The position numbers and the translations under genes are program-made. From Intestinicryptomonas porci (GTDB taxonomy: Bacteria; Verrucomicrobiota; Verrucomicrobiia; Opitutales; Intestinicryptomonadaceae): DNA of 64,000 bases. Below are positions 25,566-34,670 of this stretch, one piece after another. Position 1 is the first letter of the stretch; the number at the start of each line of letters is the position of its first letter. The notes under the pieces were generated by a model that saw only the letters and a program-made list of their open reading frames with translations, was not told the origin of the DNA and did no database searches. Location of the stretch: assembly GCF_033971905.1 (NCBI RefSeq), contig NZ_JALBUT010000007.1:95022-159021 (forward strand). Direction: 5' to 3'.

Positions 25566-25789
25566 ACTGACTTTCTAAAAATTCCTTTCGGGCGGAAAAT
25601 CGTAAAACTTCCGCGTTTTTTATGTTTTAACCGTAAAAATTTGCCCGATTTCGCCAAAAAGTCAAGTTATATAAAAAATCGAAACAACCCGGTCGGCGAA
25701 AAGCTCTTTTTTTTTAATAAAAGATTTTACAAACGCGGAAATACAATCTTTACTTGAAAGATTAAGACAAACTTAAAATAAAGCAGACT

Positions 25790-26572
25790 ATGCCCGCAAA
25801 AATATTTTCAATAGCAAACCAAAAAGGCGGCGTTGGCAAGACCACGACAGCAGTAAACTTGTCCGCCGCACTCGCGCGCAGAAAAATCAGGACTCTTCTT
25901 GTTGACATGGACCAGCAGGCAAGCGCGACAAGCGCGCTCGGCATAGAAAAAAAACAGGGGGCGAGTCTTTACAAAGTCATGTGCGGAGAAGGCTCCGCAA
26001 ACGATAAAGTTCTGCCAACCGGGCGCGACAGGCTTTCGATAATCCCGTCAGAAGTCGATATTTCCGCAATAGAAGTCGAGCTTTCGGGCAGCGAAAACTA
26101 TCTTTTAAGGCTCAAGGAATGCCTTGAACCGCTCAAAAATTCAGAAGAGTACGACGCCATAATAATCGACGCCCCGCCGTCGCTCGGGCTTCTTTCAATG
26201 AACTCCCTCGCCGCCTCCGACTATCTTTTGATTGCGCTTCAATGCGAATATTTGGCAATGGAAGGATTGGGGCAGATTTTGGGGGTTGTCGAACAGCTCC
26301 AAAACGCGGGTGTTTCAGATTCCCTTCAGCTTGGCGGCGTGGTAATGACCATGTACGACTCGCGCACAAACCTTTCAAAGCAGGTTGTAAACGAAGTGCG
26401 CGCCCACCTTGGCGACTATGTGTTTAAAACAATGATTCCGCGCACGGTAAGGCTCGCGGAAGCCCCGAGCTTCGGCAGAACCATTTTCGAGCACGCCCGC
26501 TTTAACGAAGGCTCTTTTGCATACGACAAGCTTGCAAAGGAGATAATAAACCGCTTCGCCCTAAAAAAATGA
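25790..26572 (+). CDS. parA: ParA/Soj-family chromosome-partitioning ATPase
   Basis: The 260-aa protein carries the deviant Walker A KGGVGKTT (residues 11-18), the second signature DMDQQASAT (about 43-51) and the Walker B-type IIIDAPPSLG. It has the DNA-binding Soj-like length, without an N-terminal HTH. ParA ATPases move ParB-bound origins along the nucleoid. No parB or parS-like inverted repeat is next to it; instead it leads parA-rnc-mfd-ppiC, each gene overlapping the next. ParB may be elsewhere on the chromosome. The ATG at 25790 immediately precedes the P-loop region and gives the usual start (MPAKIFSIANQKGG). Confidence 0.94.
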   Translation: MPAKIFSIANQKGGVGKTTTAVNLSAALARRKIRTLLVDMDQQASATSALGIEKKQGASLYKVMCGEGSANDKVLPTGRDRLSIIPSEVDISAIEVELSGSENYLLRLKECLEPLKNSEEYDAIIIDAPPSLGLLSMNSLAASDYLLIALQCEYLAMEGLGQILGVVEQLQNAGVSDSLQLGGVVMTMYDSRTNLSKQVVNEVRAHLGDYVFKTMIPRTVRLAEAPSFGRTIFEHARFNEGSFAYDKLAKEIINRFALKK

Positions 26573-27339
26573 TTACGCTCAGAGGCTACATAAAAGGGCT
26601 GATGAAACGCCGCGCAGTCCGCAAGGGGCTGAAAAAACGCAAAAAGATTTTATCGCAAAAAGCAATCGAGCAGTTTTCGTCTCTTGAAAAAAACATAGGC
26701 TACATCTTTAACGACAAATCGCTTTTAAAGCTCGCCCTGACACACCCCAGCTCGGTAAATTCGGCGCATTCGCGCATACTCTCAAACCAGAGGCTCGAAT
26801 TTTTGGGAGATGCTGTTTTGCAGACAATCATAAGCGACTTGGTTTACCACAACTTGGACGACAAGCAGGAAGGCGATTTAACCCGCGCAAGAATTGCAAT
26901 GACGCACGGCAAGTTCTTGGCTAAGCTTGCAGAGGGCCTGTCAATCCCCGAAAATTTGATTTTGCCCAAAAAGCTCGCGCACCTGCGCGAAGTATCATCG
27001 GCAAAAGAGGACGCCTTTGAGTCGGTGGTGGGCGCAATTTATTTGGATGCGGGCTTTGAGCAAACCAAGCGCATTGTGCTCTCATGGTACGAAGCGGAAA
27101 CTTTGGATGTCGGTGAAATGGTCACTACGCAAAACCCGAAAGGCAAACTCCAAGAGCTTGCCGCAAAGAAGTCTATGACGGTGAAATATCGCCTCGCCTC
27201 CCAGACGGGCCCCGACCACAACAAAAAGTTTGAAATGGAAGTTTTGATTGACGACGCCGTTTACGGCTCGGCAACAGCCTCGTCCAAAAAAGAGGCGGAA
27301 ACAAAAGCGGCGCAAATCGCGCTCGAAAAATTTGCATGA
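26569..27339 (+). CDS. rnc: ribonuclease III
   Basis: The 256-aa RNase III cleaves double-stranded RNA, including rRNA precursors. The nuclease domain contains RLEFLGDAVL (the signature, about residues 81-90), the HGKFLAKLAEGL helix, and EDAFESVVGAIYLDAG (the acidic metal ligands, about 145-160). The C-terminal double-stranded-RNA-binding domain begins at NPKGKLQELA and contains a KKEAETKAAQIALEKF end helix. An N-terminal extension of about 40 residues is rich in Arg/Lys. The start overlaps the parA stop by four bases (ATGA), and the stop overlaps mfd by four bases. Confidence 0.96.
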   Translation: MITLRGYIKGLMKRRAVRKGLKKRKKILSQKAIEQFSSLEKNIGYIFNDKSLLKLALTHPSSVNSAHSRILSNQRLEFLGDAVLQTIISDLVYHNLDDKQEGDLTRARIAMTHGKFLAKLAEGLSIPENLILPKKLAHLREVSSAKEDAFESVVGAIYLDAGFEQTKRIVLSWYEAETLDVGEMVTTQNPKGKLQELAAKKSMTVKYRLASQTGPDHNKKFEMEVLIDDAVYGSATASSKKEAETKAAQIALEKFA

Positions 27340-30300
27340 CAAGCGTAAAACCGCATAAGAACGCAAAGGCTGTTTTCTATCCCAATTTGGCGCAATCCGC
27401 ATTCGCGGCGGCAATTTCCAATATTTGCGCGCGCACCGCAGGCGTAAAAATAATCTTGTGCGAGACATCCGGAGAGTGCGAAAGGCTTTTCGCAAAAATG
27501 TCGGCTTTTTTAAAAATGGAAAACTGCGCCGACGACCTTAGGATTTTGCCCAAACTCCCCCCACGCGAAGACCCCGACAGCTTTGATGCCTACTGCGAGA
27601 GAGTCGGCACGCTCAACGCCGCCGCAGCGGGTCTGAATACCGCAATCATCACAACCCCCGACGCTATTTTGTCGGAAACTCCCGCCCAAGCCGAACGCCT
27701 CGAGCTAAAAAAAGGCTCCGTGATAGAAATGGAAAACCTGCGCAAACGCCTCGTCGATTTCGGCTACTATAACGAAGTCCTCTGCGAAGGCCCCGGGCAG
27801 TTCGCTCTGAGGGGCGGCATAGTTGACATCTATCCGATAGCTGCGCGCACGCCGTTTAGAATTGATTTTTTCGGGGACGAAATAGACTCAATCCGCCCAT
27901 ACGATCCCGATACGCAGTTAAGCGACGGCGGCGAAGTCGGGGAAATTGAAATAGACTCCTACACGACAAGCCTCGGCACAAAACTTGCGGTCGATTTTCT
28001 GAACAAAAGCCCCGTTTCGTGGATTTTCATTGAGCCGTCGAGGCTTGCCCTCGAATATCCCGAAAAGTTCAATGTTTTCGAAAATATAGAAAATCCGTCC
28101 GCAAACTTTCAAACGGTATTCGATTCAAGGGCAAATGACACCTTAATAGGGATTTCATCTCTCGAGGAGCGCGCGGAATTTTTAAAAGGCGCAAAAAGCG
28201 TAAAAACCGCCACGGAAGACATATCGCAATATCGCCCCCTGCCCCTTTCGGAAGGTGTCGGCGAAGACAGGATGAAGTCCGAAAACGAGCTTCGCAAAAA
28301 TTTCATAAAACAGCTTTTGAAGTGGTCCGAAAACGGGTATGCGCTCTTTATGGAAGCAGAGGGAGACGGCGAGCAAAGGCGCATAAAAGAAATGTTTTTA
28401 GAATGCGGAAAATTCCCGAAAAATTGCGTTTTCATAAAACCGTTCTTCGGCGAGGGATTTGTCGCGGACTTTAAAAATTCCGAAAAATTTTTAGGTTGGG
28501 AAGGAATGCCCGAAGGCGCGAGGGGCGCAGTGTGCGCGGGTTCTCTTGAAATGTTCGGAAGGCGCATAAAAACAAACATTTCGCCGCGCCGCAAAATGCT
28601 GTCGCGCCGCGCCGAAGTTGACGCCCTCTTGGATTTTTCTGAACTTTGCGAAGGCGATTATATAGTTCACGCCGCGCACGGCATCTGCCGCTACCAGGGC
28701 ATCGTGCAAATCGAGACAAACGGAGCAAAGCAGGAAGTCCTGAAACTTGAATTTGAAGACAACGCGCATCTATATCTCCCTCTTCACAAGTCGCATTTAA
28801 TAAGCAGATACATAGGTCTTGACAAGCGCACGCCCAAGCTTTCCAAGCTCGATTCCCGCGCATGGATAAAAGTCAGAACCGCCGCCGAAACCGCCGCGCT
28901 CGACTACGCCGCGGAGCTTCTCGACTTGCAGTCGAAGCGCGAAATATCAAAAGGCTACGCATTCCCCGAAGACGGAGACTGGCAGGACGCCTTTGAAGAC
29001 TCTTTCCCCTTTACAGAAACGCCCGACCAACTGCGCACAATAAAAGAAGTAAAGGCCGACATGCAGTCGGACTCCCCGATGGACAGGCTCGTCTGCGCCG
29101 ACGTCGGCTTCGGGAAAACCGAAATTGCGATACGCGCCGCTTTCAAATGCGCCCTTGCGGGGAAGCAGGCGGCTCTGCTCTGCCCCACCACGATTTTATG
29201 CCAGCAACACTTCAAAACCTTTAAGGAAAGAATGGCGGCTTTCCCGATTGTGGTCGAAATGCTTTCAAGATTTCGCAAACCCAAAGACACAGAGCGCATA
29301 AAAGCCCAGCTTGCGGCGGGCAAAATCGACATAATAGTGGGAACCCACGCCCTCCTTGCAAGCGACGTAAAATTCAAGGACTTGGGGCTTTTGATAATTG
29401 ACGAAGAACACCGCTTCGGCGTAAAGCACAAAGAGAAGATAAAGCAAATCCGCGAGGGCGTGGACGTGCTTACAATGAGCGCAACCCCCATTCCCAGAAC
29501 CCTCTACTTTGCAATGATGGGCGCAAAAACCATAAGCTTGATGGAGACCCCGCCAAAAAACCGCTTCCCCGTCGAAACATTCGTAAAAGAATACGACGAA
29601 GATTTAATAAAAAGCGTCATAGAAAGGGAAATCGCGCGCGAGGGTCAAATTTTCTACCTGCATAACCGCGTAAAAACAATCGAAGAAACCGCCGAAAAAC
29701 TGCGCAAGATGTTCCCGAAACTCAAAATCGGCGTAGGCCACGGGCAAATGAAAGAGCGCGAGCTCGAAAAGCTGATGTCAGACTTCATGGACGGAAAATT
29801 CGACATTTTGGTATGCACAACCATCATTGAATCGGGCTTGGACATTCCAAACTGCAACACGATAATAATCGAGGGCGCGGACAAATTCGGGCTTGCCCAG
29901 CTCTACCAGCTAAGGGGAAGAGTAGGCAGGTTTACGAGAAAAGCCTACGCCTATCTGCTTTTGCACCGCCACGCAAAACTTGTCGAAAAAGCACACAAGC
30001 GGCTAAGCGCAATCCGCCAATACAACAAGCCCGGAGCGGGTTTTAGAATTGCAACGCGCGACTTGCAGCTAAGGGGTTGCGGCAATATCTTGGGCGCAAA
30101 GCAAAGCGGACACATCGCGGGCGTCGGGTTTGACATGTATTGTTCGCTCTTAAAGCAAAGCATTGCGCGGCTAAAAGGCGAAAAGAGCGCGTCGGGCATC
30201 AGAGCGACAGTCGCTCTCGACTTCATTTCACTTGGAGAGGGAGGCAAAAAAAGCGCGGGCGTCGAAAAAGCTTCAAACATGTTTGAGGAGCTGAAAGCAA

Positions 30301-30707
30301 TCCAAATAATGAAAGACAAAGCTGAAATTCTGCCCGCATACATTCCCGAAGACTACATTCCGCAGGCGCAGCTGAGAGTTGACGCCTACCGCCGCCTCGA
30401 ACTTTGCGCAAGCGAAGAGGAAATACGGCGCATCGAAAAGGAAATATTCGACCGCTACGGGAAAATCCCCAAAAGTGTCCAAATACTTTTCGACCTCGCA
30501 AAAATCCGTATATATGCCGAAATAAACGGCATTTCAAGGGTCGAGACAGAGGGCGCAAAGCTAAAACTGCGCATCGCAAACCCCGCAATGATAGAGTTTG
30601 TCAGAATAAACGGAAACTTTCCGCGCTTGACGAAATCAAATTCAACCGCAAGACTTGCCGAGATAATAAATTTTTTAAAAAACGTATTACCATCAATCAA
30701 AAAATGA
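27336..30707 (+). CDS. mfd: transcription-repair coupling factor
   Basis: The 1123-aa Mfd displaces RNA polymerase stalled at DNA damage and recruits UvrA. The N-terminal UvrB-like part (about 1-350) lacks a functional helicase, as in the family. The RNA-polymerase-interacting CarD-like module starts near residue 440 (GDYIVHAAHGICRYQGI). The translocase domain has Walker A (DVGFGKTE), DEEH (IIDEEHRFG), SATPIPRTL, and the SF2 motifs RGRVGRF. The TRCF domain is at the end. Start and stop overlap rnc and the ppiC-type gene by four bases each. Length is typical and no truncation is seen. Confidence 0.97.
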   Translation: MTSVKPHKNAKAVFYPNLAQSAFAAAISNICARTAGVKIILCETSGECERLFAKMSAFLKMENCADDLRILPKLPPREDPDSFDAYCERVGTLNAAAAGLNTAIITTPDAILSETPAQAERLELKKGSVIEMENLRKRLVDFGYYNEVLCEGPGQFALRGGIVDIYPIAARTPFRIDFFGDEIDSIRPYDPDTQLSDGGEVGEIEIDSYTTSLGTKLAVDFLNKSPVSWIFIEPSRLALEYPEKFNVFENIENPSANFQTVFDSRANDTLIGISSLEERAEFLKGAKSVKTATEDISQYRPLPLSEGVGEDRMKSENELRKNFIKQLLKWSENGYALFMEAEGDGEQRRIKEMFLECGKFPKNCVFIKPFFGEGFVADFKNSEKFLGWEGMPEGARGAVCAGSLEMFGRRIKTNISPRRKMLSRRAEVDALLDFSELCEGDYIVHAAHGICRYQGIVQIETNGAKQEVLKLEFEDNAHLYLPLHKSHLISRYIGLDKRTPKLSKLDSRAWIKVRTAAETAALDYAAELLDLQSKREISKGYAFPEDGDWQDAFEDSFPFTETPDQLRTIKEVKADMQSDSPMDRLVCADVGFGKTEIAIRAAFKCALAGKQAALLCPTTILCQQHFKTFKERMAAFPIVVEMLSRFRKPKDTERIKAQLAAGKIDIIVGTHALLASDVKFKDLGLLIIDEEHRFGVKHKEKIKQIREGVDVLTMSATPIPRTLYFAMMGAKTISLMETPPKNRFPVETFVKEYDEDLIKSVIEREIAREGQIFYLHNRVKTIEETAEKLRKMFPKLKIGVGHGQMKERELEKLMSDFMDGKFDILVCTTIIESGLDIPNCNTIIIEGADKFGLAQLYQLRGRVGRFTRKAYAYLLLHRHAKLVEKAHKRLSAIRQYNKPGAGFRIATRDLQLRGCGNILGAKQSGHIAGVGFDMYCSLLKQSIARLKGEKSASGIRATVALDFISLGEGGKKSAGVEKASNMFEELKAIQIMKDKAEILPAYIPEDYIPQAQLRVDAYRRLELCASEEEIRRIEKEIFDRYGKIPKSVQILFDLAKIRIYAEINGISRVETEGAKLKLRIANPAMIEFVRINGNFPRLTKSNSTARLAEIINFLKNVLPSIKK

Positions 30708-31684
30708 AGAGACTTTTCCTTGCAATAACGCTGTCGATTTCCGTATTTGCCCGCGCCCAAAGCGGTGAAGAGGCGAAATTCAACATGCAGAAATTCATAC
30801 TGGGCAACGACCAAATAGTGGCCGTCGTCGAAGACACCACCATAACGCGAGACGACATCCTAAAACGCCTCGCCCCCTTCGCCCAGAAAATCCAACAGAC
30901 AGCAAGAAGCGAAAGGGAGTTTAACGCGGAAATAGAGCGTCTTTCGCAGGAAATATTGCAGGATTTAATAGATAGAGCCATAATCGTCAAAGATTTTCGC
31001 AAACAGGGTATGAAAATCCCCGAATCAAAACTCGACGGCATTATGGAAGACGACTTAAAGCGCAAGTTTAACGGCGACCGCTCCGAGCTTATAAAATACC
31101 TGAAATCGCAAAACAAGACATTGAAACAGTACCGCACCGAAGTCGAAGAAAACGTGATTGTAAGCGTTATGGAAAACCGCCAAAAACTAACGTTTTCAGA
31201 AATCAGCCCCGCGAGAATTATAGAATTTTACAACGAAAACAAAGACAAGTGGTACACGCCCGAATCGGTTAACATATCCCAAATAACAATATCGGAAGAC
31301 ACTGCGGAAGCCGCGACGGAAAAAGCGAAAAAAATTCTCGATGAAATAAAGGGCGGGCTTGATTTTTCAGACGCCGCAAAAAAATACTCGAAAGACGAAA
31401 AGGCGTCCGCGGGCGGCGAATGGGGCTGGTACAAAAAAGGCCAGCTAAACCCGATTTTGGACAAAGCCGTATTCTCGCTTGAAAAAGGCGCGACAAGCGA
31501 AGTAATAAACATCGCAAACTACGCCTACATCCTAAAAGTAAACGACAAAAAAGCCGAAGGCATAACGCCCATCGACGAAGTTCGCGAACAAATAGAATAC
31601 GCAATATCTTCGGAAAATGCGCGCATAGAATACCGCAAATGGCTGAAACGCCTGCGCGACAAGGCATACATAAAATACTATTAA
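30704..31684 (+). CDS. SurA/PpiC-type peptidyl-prolyl isomerase, exported
   Basis: From the ATG at 30704, which overlaps the mfd stop as ATGA, the protein is 326 aa. It has a signal peptide (MKRLFLAITLSISVFARAQ). The N-terminal chaperone-like helical part (about 35-180: EDTTITRDDILKRLAP, IPESKLDGIMEDDL) is SurA-like. A single PpiC parvulin domain follows (about 185-290: SVNISQITIS, SDAAKKYSKDEKASAGGEWGWYKKGQ, NIANYAYILKVNDKK). SurA/PrsA-type proteins fold outer-membrane or secreted proteins in the periplasm, consistent with bamA and skp here. The longer frame starting at 30404 overlaps mfd heavily and is rejected. Ends just before the AEC transporter. Confidence 0.9.
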   Translation: MKRLFLAITLSISVFARAQSGEEAKFNMQKFILGNDQIVAVVEDTTITRDDILKRLAPFAQKIQQTARSEREFNAEIERLSQEILQDLIDRAIIVKDFRKQGMKIPESKLDGIMEDDLKRKFNGDRSELIKYLKSQNKTLKQYRTEVEENVIVSVMENRQKLTFSEISPARIIEFYNENKDKWYTPESVNISQITISEDTAEAATEKAKKILDEIKGGLDFSDAAKKYSKDEKASAGGEWGWYKKGQLNPILDKAVFSLEKGATSEVINIANYAYILKVNDKKAEGITPIDEVREQIEYAISSENARIEYRKWLKRLRDKAYIKYY

Positions 31685-31722
31685 AATTCGGCGCGCCAAA
31701 TAAAAACGGCGCGTTATTTATT

Positions 31723-32667
31723 ATGAACGAGCTATCTTTTACAGCATCAATGTTGGCGGTATTGCCGATATACGCAATCATAGCGTCGGGAAGCTTCGCA
31801 AGAAAAGTCGGCTGGATTGCACCCGCTGGCGACTCTACTTTAATGAAAGTCGCAGTGGAGCTTACCCTGCCCTGCTTCATACTCTATAACTTGCTTGAAA
31901 ACGACAAACTAAGAAGCGTGTCTTTTTCGATTTCCACAATCGTACTCGGCATGGCGATAACCGCCATAAGCATCTTTGTTTCTTGGATTGGCGGCAAAAT
32001 TCTAAGACTTAAAGTCGGCGACGGGCTGAGGACATTCGTGGTCACGGCAGGCGTGCAAAACTACGGCTTCTTCATAATCGCGCTCGTTGCCATTTTAATG
32101 CCGAATTCCGAATTTACGGGGCTTGTTCTGACGTTTAACGTAGGCTGCGACTTGATATTTTGGTCGGTCGGCTTTCTGATGATTTCAAACGCAAAAAAAA
32201 TGTCGTTCGATTTCTTGAAAAAAGGCCCCGTGTGGGCGGTTTTTTTGGGCCTTTTTCTGATGTGGACAGGACTTGATAAATATATAGGAGATTCAGTAAA
32301 AATTTTTCTAAAACTAATGGGCGGCGTGGCAATTCCCGTCAACCTCATGCTATTTGGAACGCTTATAGTCGATATGCTCGACTTGAAGAAAATAGCATGG
32401 AAAATCGTGCTTGCGGGAACGACGTTAAGAATGCTTATCCTTCCCGCAATGCTTGTTTTGTCGCTGACATTCCTGCCGCTTTCAAATCCGCTAAAAATGC
32501 TGATTTTAATGCAGTCGCTCGCACCAAGCGGAGTGATGTCGGCAGTGTTAGCCAAACATTTTGGCGGACATCCGCACATATCAGTTCAAATTACAATCGC
32601 AACCTGCGCCATAAGCCTGATAACCCTCCCCCTCTGGCTAAACTTAGGGCTTAAAATAATAAATTAA
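31723..32667 (+). CDS. AEC-family (auxin-efflux-carrier-type) transporter
   Basis: From the ATG at 31723 this is a 314-aa membrane protein with about ten hydrophobic segments. The first half contains ELTLPCFILYNLLEND and VVTAGVQNYGFFIIALVAIL; the second ends with MQSLAPSGVMSAVLAKHFGG and ITLPLWLNLGL. The inverted-repeat arrangement and the paired Asn/Gln-Asn motifs are those of AEC/PIN-like permeases, which export or import organic anions such as malate in bacteria. The substrate is not known. It may be co-transcribed with the ppiC gene (39-base gap). A strong terminator follows. Confidence 0.88.
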   Translation: MNELSFTASMLAVLPIYAIIASGSFARKVGWIAPAGDSTLMKVAVELTLPCFILYNLLENDKLRSVSFSISTIVLGMAITAISIFVSWIGGKILRLKVGDGLRTFVVTAGVQNYGFFIIALVAILMPNSEFTGLVLTFNVGCDLIFWSVGFLMISNAKKMSFDFLKKGPVWAVFLGLFLMWTGLDKYIGDSVKIFLKLMGGVAIPVNLMLFGTLIVDMLDLKKIAWKIVLAGTTLRMLILPAMLVLSLTFLPLSNPLKMLILMQSLAPSGVMSAVLAKHFGGHPHISVQITIATCAISLITLPLWLNLGLKIIN

Positions 32668-32689
32668 ACAATATTTTTCCCGACGACAC

Positions 32690-32728
32690 AAAGCGGCACA
32701 AAGGGAATTTTCCCCTTGCGCCGCTTTT
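32690..32728 (+). terminator. intrinsic terminator after the AEC gene
   Basis: AAAGCGGC (32690-32697) pairs with GCCGCTTT (32720-32727), with an inner GGG/CCC extension and a T-rich end. Confidence 0.8.
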
Positions 32729-32767
32729 GCCTTATTGGATTTTTAAAATTCCGATTGGTATTTTCTG

Positions 32768-33112
32768 CTACTTTTCGATTTTAAATTTCTCGAAGGAAGA
32801 GCTTATGAAATTATCCTTGCCCTCGTTCCAATTTATTGAAACAACCGCAACTCCCGAGTTTTCCGAAAGGGCAAGCATTGAGATTTCCGCGGTGCATTTG
32901 TCGCTTCCGTCTTTATAATTGAGCGTCAGCACTCCCGTGCCGTTCTTGTTGCTCTTGCATGTCCCCGAAACTTCACCCATTGCAAAGTTCTTCTTGTCGA
33001 AAAGCATCAGCGTTTCCTCTCCGACTGTTATCTTTTTACTTATCGGCAGGCTCAAAAGCGAAGCCTTGTCGGCGGATTCAATATCGGCGTCCGTGAACAA
33101 GCCGCTATGCAA
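32768..33112 (-). CDS. small protein of unknown function with uncertain start
   Basis: The frame reads 114 aa from a TTG at 33112: GGAG lies five bases upstream. An in-frame ATT (33163) with AGAGG upstream would extend it to 131 aa; no ATG or GTG is available before a stop at 33173-33175. The product is beta-rich (EETLMLFDKKNFAMGEVSG, TGVLTLNYKDGSDKC, GVAVVSINWNEG), like small lipocalin- or YceI-type folds, but no family is recognised. The missing normal start suggests either a rare start or a decayed gene. It lies between a terminator and tRNA-Arg. Function unknown. Confidence 0.5.
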   Translation of the reverse strand: MHSGLFTDADIESADKASLLSLPISKKITVGEETLMLFDKKNFAMGEVSGTCKSNKNGTGVLTLNYKDGSDKCTAEISMLALSENSGVAVVSINWNEGKDNFISSSFEKFKIEK

Positions 33113-33239
33113 AACATCTCCAAACCCGACGCCAAAGAGTTCTTCGGAAGATAACTTTTTAATTACTACCTCTTAGCGAATGCAAAATTTCTCTACTTCA
33201 ATTTTACAAAAGAAAAAATTGCAGGCATTCTATGAATGC

Positions 33240-33273
33240 AAAAACCGCCGCTTGCAAAATGCAAGTGGCGGTT
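33240..33273 (-). terminator. intrinsic terminator after tRNA-Arg
   Basis: AACCGCC-x-CTTGC (33243-33255) pairs with GCAAG-x-GGCGGTT (33261-33273), followed on the minus strand by TTTTT. It lies just after the tRNA. Confidence 0.85.
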
Positions 33274-33280
33274 AAAAACG

Positions 33281-33352
33281 CGCCCCCATTGGGAGTCGAA
33301 CCCAAATCAAAGGCTCCGGAAACCTTCGTTCTATCCATTGAACTATAGGGGC
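33281..33352 (-). tRNA. tRNA-Arg (anticodon CCG)
   Basis: On the minus strand a 72-nt cloverleaf folds. The acceptor GCCCCTA pairs with TGGGGGC, the D-arm GTTC pairs with GAAC, the anticodon stem AAGGT pairs with GCCTT around loop TTCCGGA, and the T-arm TTGGG pairs with CCCAA around TTCGACT. The anticodon CCG reads CGG (Arg). The discriminator is G, and CCA is not encoded (CGT follows). It starts 10 bases after the hom stop, so it may be read from the serA-plsY-hom transcript, or from its own promoter, which I do not see. Confidence 0.95.
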
Positions 33353-33362
33353 TGAAAAAAAA

Positions 33363-34670
33363 TCAAGAGGGAGAATTTTCAAAAATTCTCAAAACAAAAG
33401 GCTTTTCCAAAACTTGTTCGGAAGACTCCAACGCCGAGCACGCCTGCTGTATGGCAAATTCGCTTGTTTTATGGGTTGTGAGTATAAGCCAGGCTTCGTC
33501 CGCATTCTCGTGCTTCTTTTGCTCCAAGAGCTCTATCGAGACGTTGCATGAGGCGAATATTGACGCGATTTTTGCGAGGGTGCCTGTCGCGTCTTTTACT
33601 GCCAAGCGAATATAAAACGAGCTTTCTATGTCCTTTAAAGGCATCATTTCAACGCCGTTTTGCACAGAGTGCGGGACGTATTGGGAATTGGAATTAAGAG
33701 CCTTGAAAGCGTCAGCTATGTCGGAAATAACTGCGCTTGCGGTGGCGTTCTGCCCCGCGCCCCTTCCGATATGCACGGTACGCCCGACAAGATCGCCTTC
33801 GAGCGCGACGGCGTTAAACACTTCGTTTACGTTCGCAACGACGTCCGAAAGCGAAAGCAACGCGGGATAAACCGCGACTGAAATTTTCTTTGCGGCAGTA
33901 TCGCTTTTTATGGACGCCAAAAGCTTTATTCTGTAATTAAATTCGCGCGCCCAAATCATATCTTCCAAGCGGATGTCGCGTATGCCGGTTACAATCATTT
34001 CGGAAAGCTTAACCCATCTGCCGTAAGCCAAATAAGCCAAAACTGCCGCCTTGTGCGCGGAGTCTATGCCGTCGATGTCCAAAGATTCGTCGGCTTCAAC
34101 GTATCCTAACCTGCGGGCATCGGCAAGAACTGCGTCGTAAGAGGCGTTTTCGCGCTCCATTCGGGTTAAGATGTAGTTGCAAGTGCCGTTTAAAATTCCG
34201 TAAATCAAAGAAAAATTATTGGCGACCAAACCTTCGCGCAAAGACTTTATTATTGGTATCCCGCCCGCCACGCTCGCCTCGAAAAATATTTGCGATTTGG
34301 GATTTTTCGCAAGAAGCCCAAAAATTTCCGCGCCCTTTTCGCAGAGCATTGCCTTATTTGCGGTAATCACGATTTTGCCAAGCTCAATCGCCTTTTTTAC
34401 GAGCTTGAAAGCTTCGTCCACTCCGCCCATAAGCTCGCAAACGATGTCTATTTCGGGATTTAAAACCACGTCGTCGGGATTTTCGGTGAGCTTTTCGGCG
34501 GGAATATCCACCCCGCGCTTCTTTGCGATGCTGCGAACGCAGGCAAGGGACAATTCATAATCCGCGCCAAGCCTTCGGGACATCTCCGAATGATTTTCTT
34601 CAAGATGCCGCCATACGCCTTGGGCGACAGTGCCCATTCCCAAAAATCCTATTTTATATTTCGACTTCAT
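33363..34670 (-). CDS. hom: homoserine dehydrogenase
   Basis: The 435-aa enzyme reduces aspartate semialdehyde to homoserine for threonine and methionine. The Rossmann motif GFLGMGTVAQGVW opens the protein. The catalytic segment GGIPIIKSLREGL and the substrate-binding GTCNYILTRM and EADESLDIDGIDSAHKAAVLAYL are typical. A C-terminal ACT domain (KDATGTLAKIASIFASCNVSIELLEQ, about residues 345-420) gives feedback regulation. It overlaps plsY by four bases; tRNA-Arg follows 10 bases after the stop. It joins serA and plsY in an operon. Confidence 0.96.
   Translation of the reverse strand: MKSKYKIGFLGMGTVAQGVWRHLEENHSEMSRRLGADYELSLACVRSIAKKRGVDIPAEKLTENPDDVVLNPEIDIVCELMGGVDEAFKLVKKAIELGKIVITANKAMLCEKGAEIFGLLAKNPKSQIFFEASVAGGIPIIKSLREGLVANNFSLIYGILNGTCNYILTRMERENASYDAVLADARRLGYVEADESLDIDGIDSAHKAAVLAYLAYGRWVKLSEMIVTGIRDIRLEDMIWAREFNYRIKLLASIKSDTAAKKISVAVYPALLSLSDVVANVNEVFNAVALEGDLVGRTVHIGRGAGQNATASAVISDIADAFKALNSNSQYVPHSVQNGVEMMPLKDIESSFYIRLAVKDATGTLAKIASIFASCNVSIELLEQKKHENADEAWLILTTHKTSEFAIQQACSALESSEQVLEKPFVLRIFENSPS

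Noticed and set aside
28109..28594. 161-codon minus-strand frame inside mfd
   Set aside because: Antisense to a well-conserved gene and rich in Ser/Phe/Pro as expected for a shadow frame.
30404..30703. Longer start of the ppiC gene inside mfd
   Set aside because: Lies in the coding part of mfd and lacks a signal peptide; the ATG at 30704 gives a clean one.
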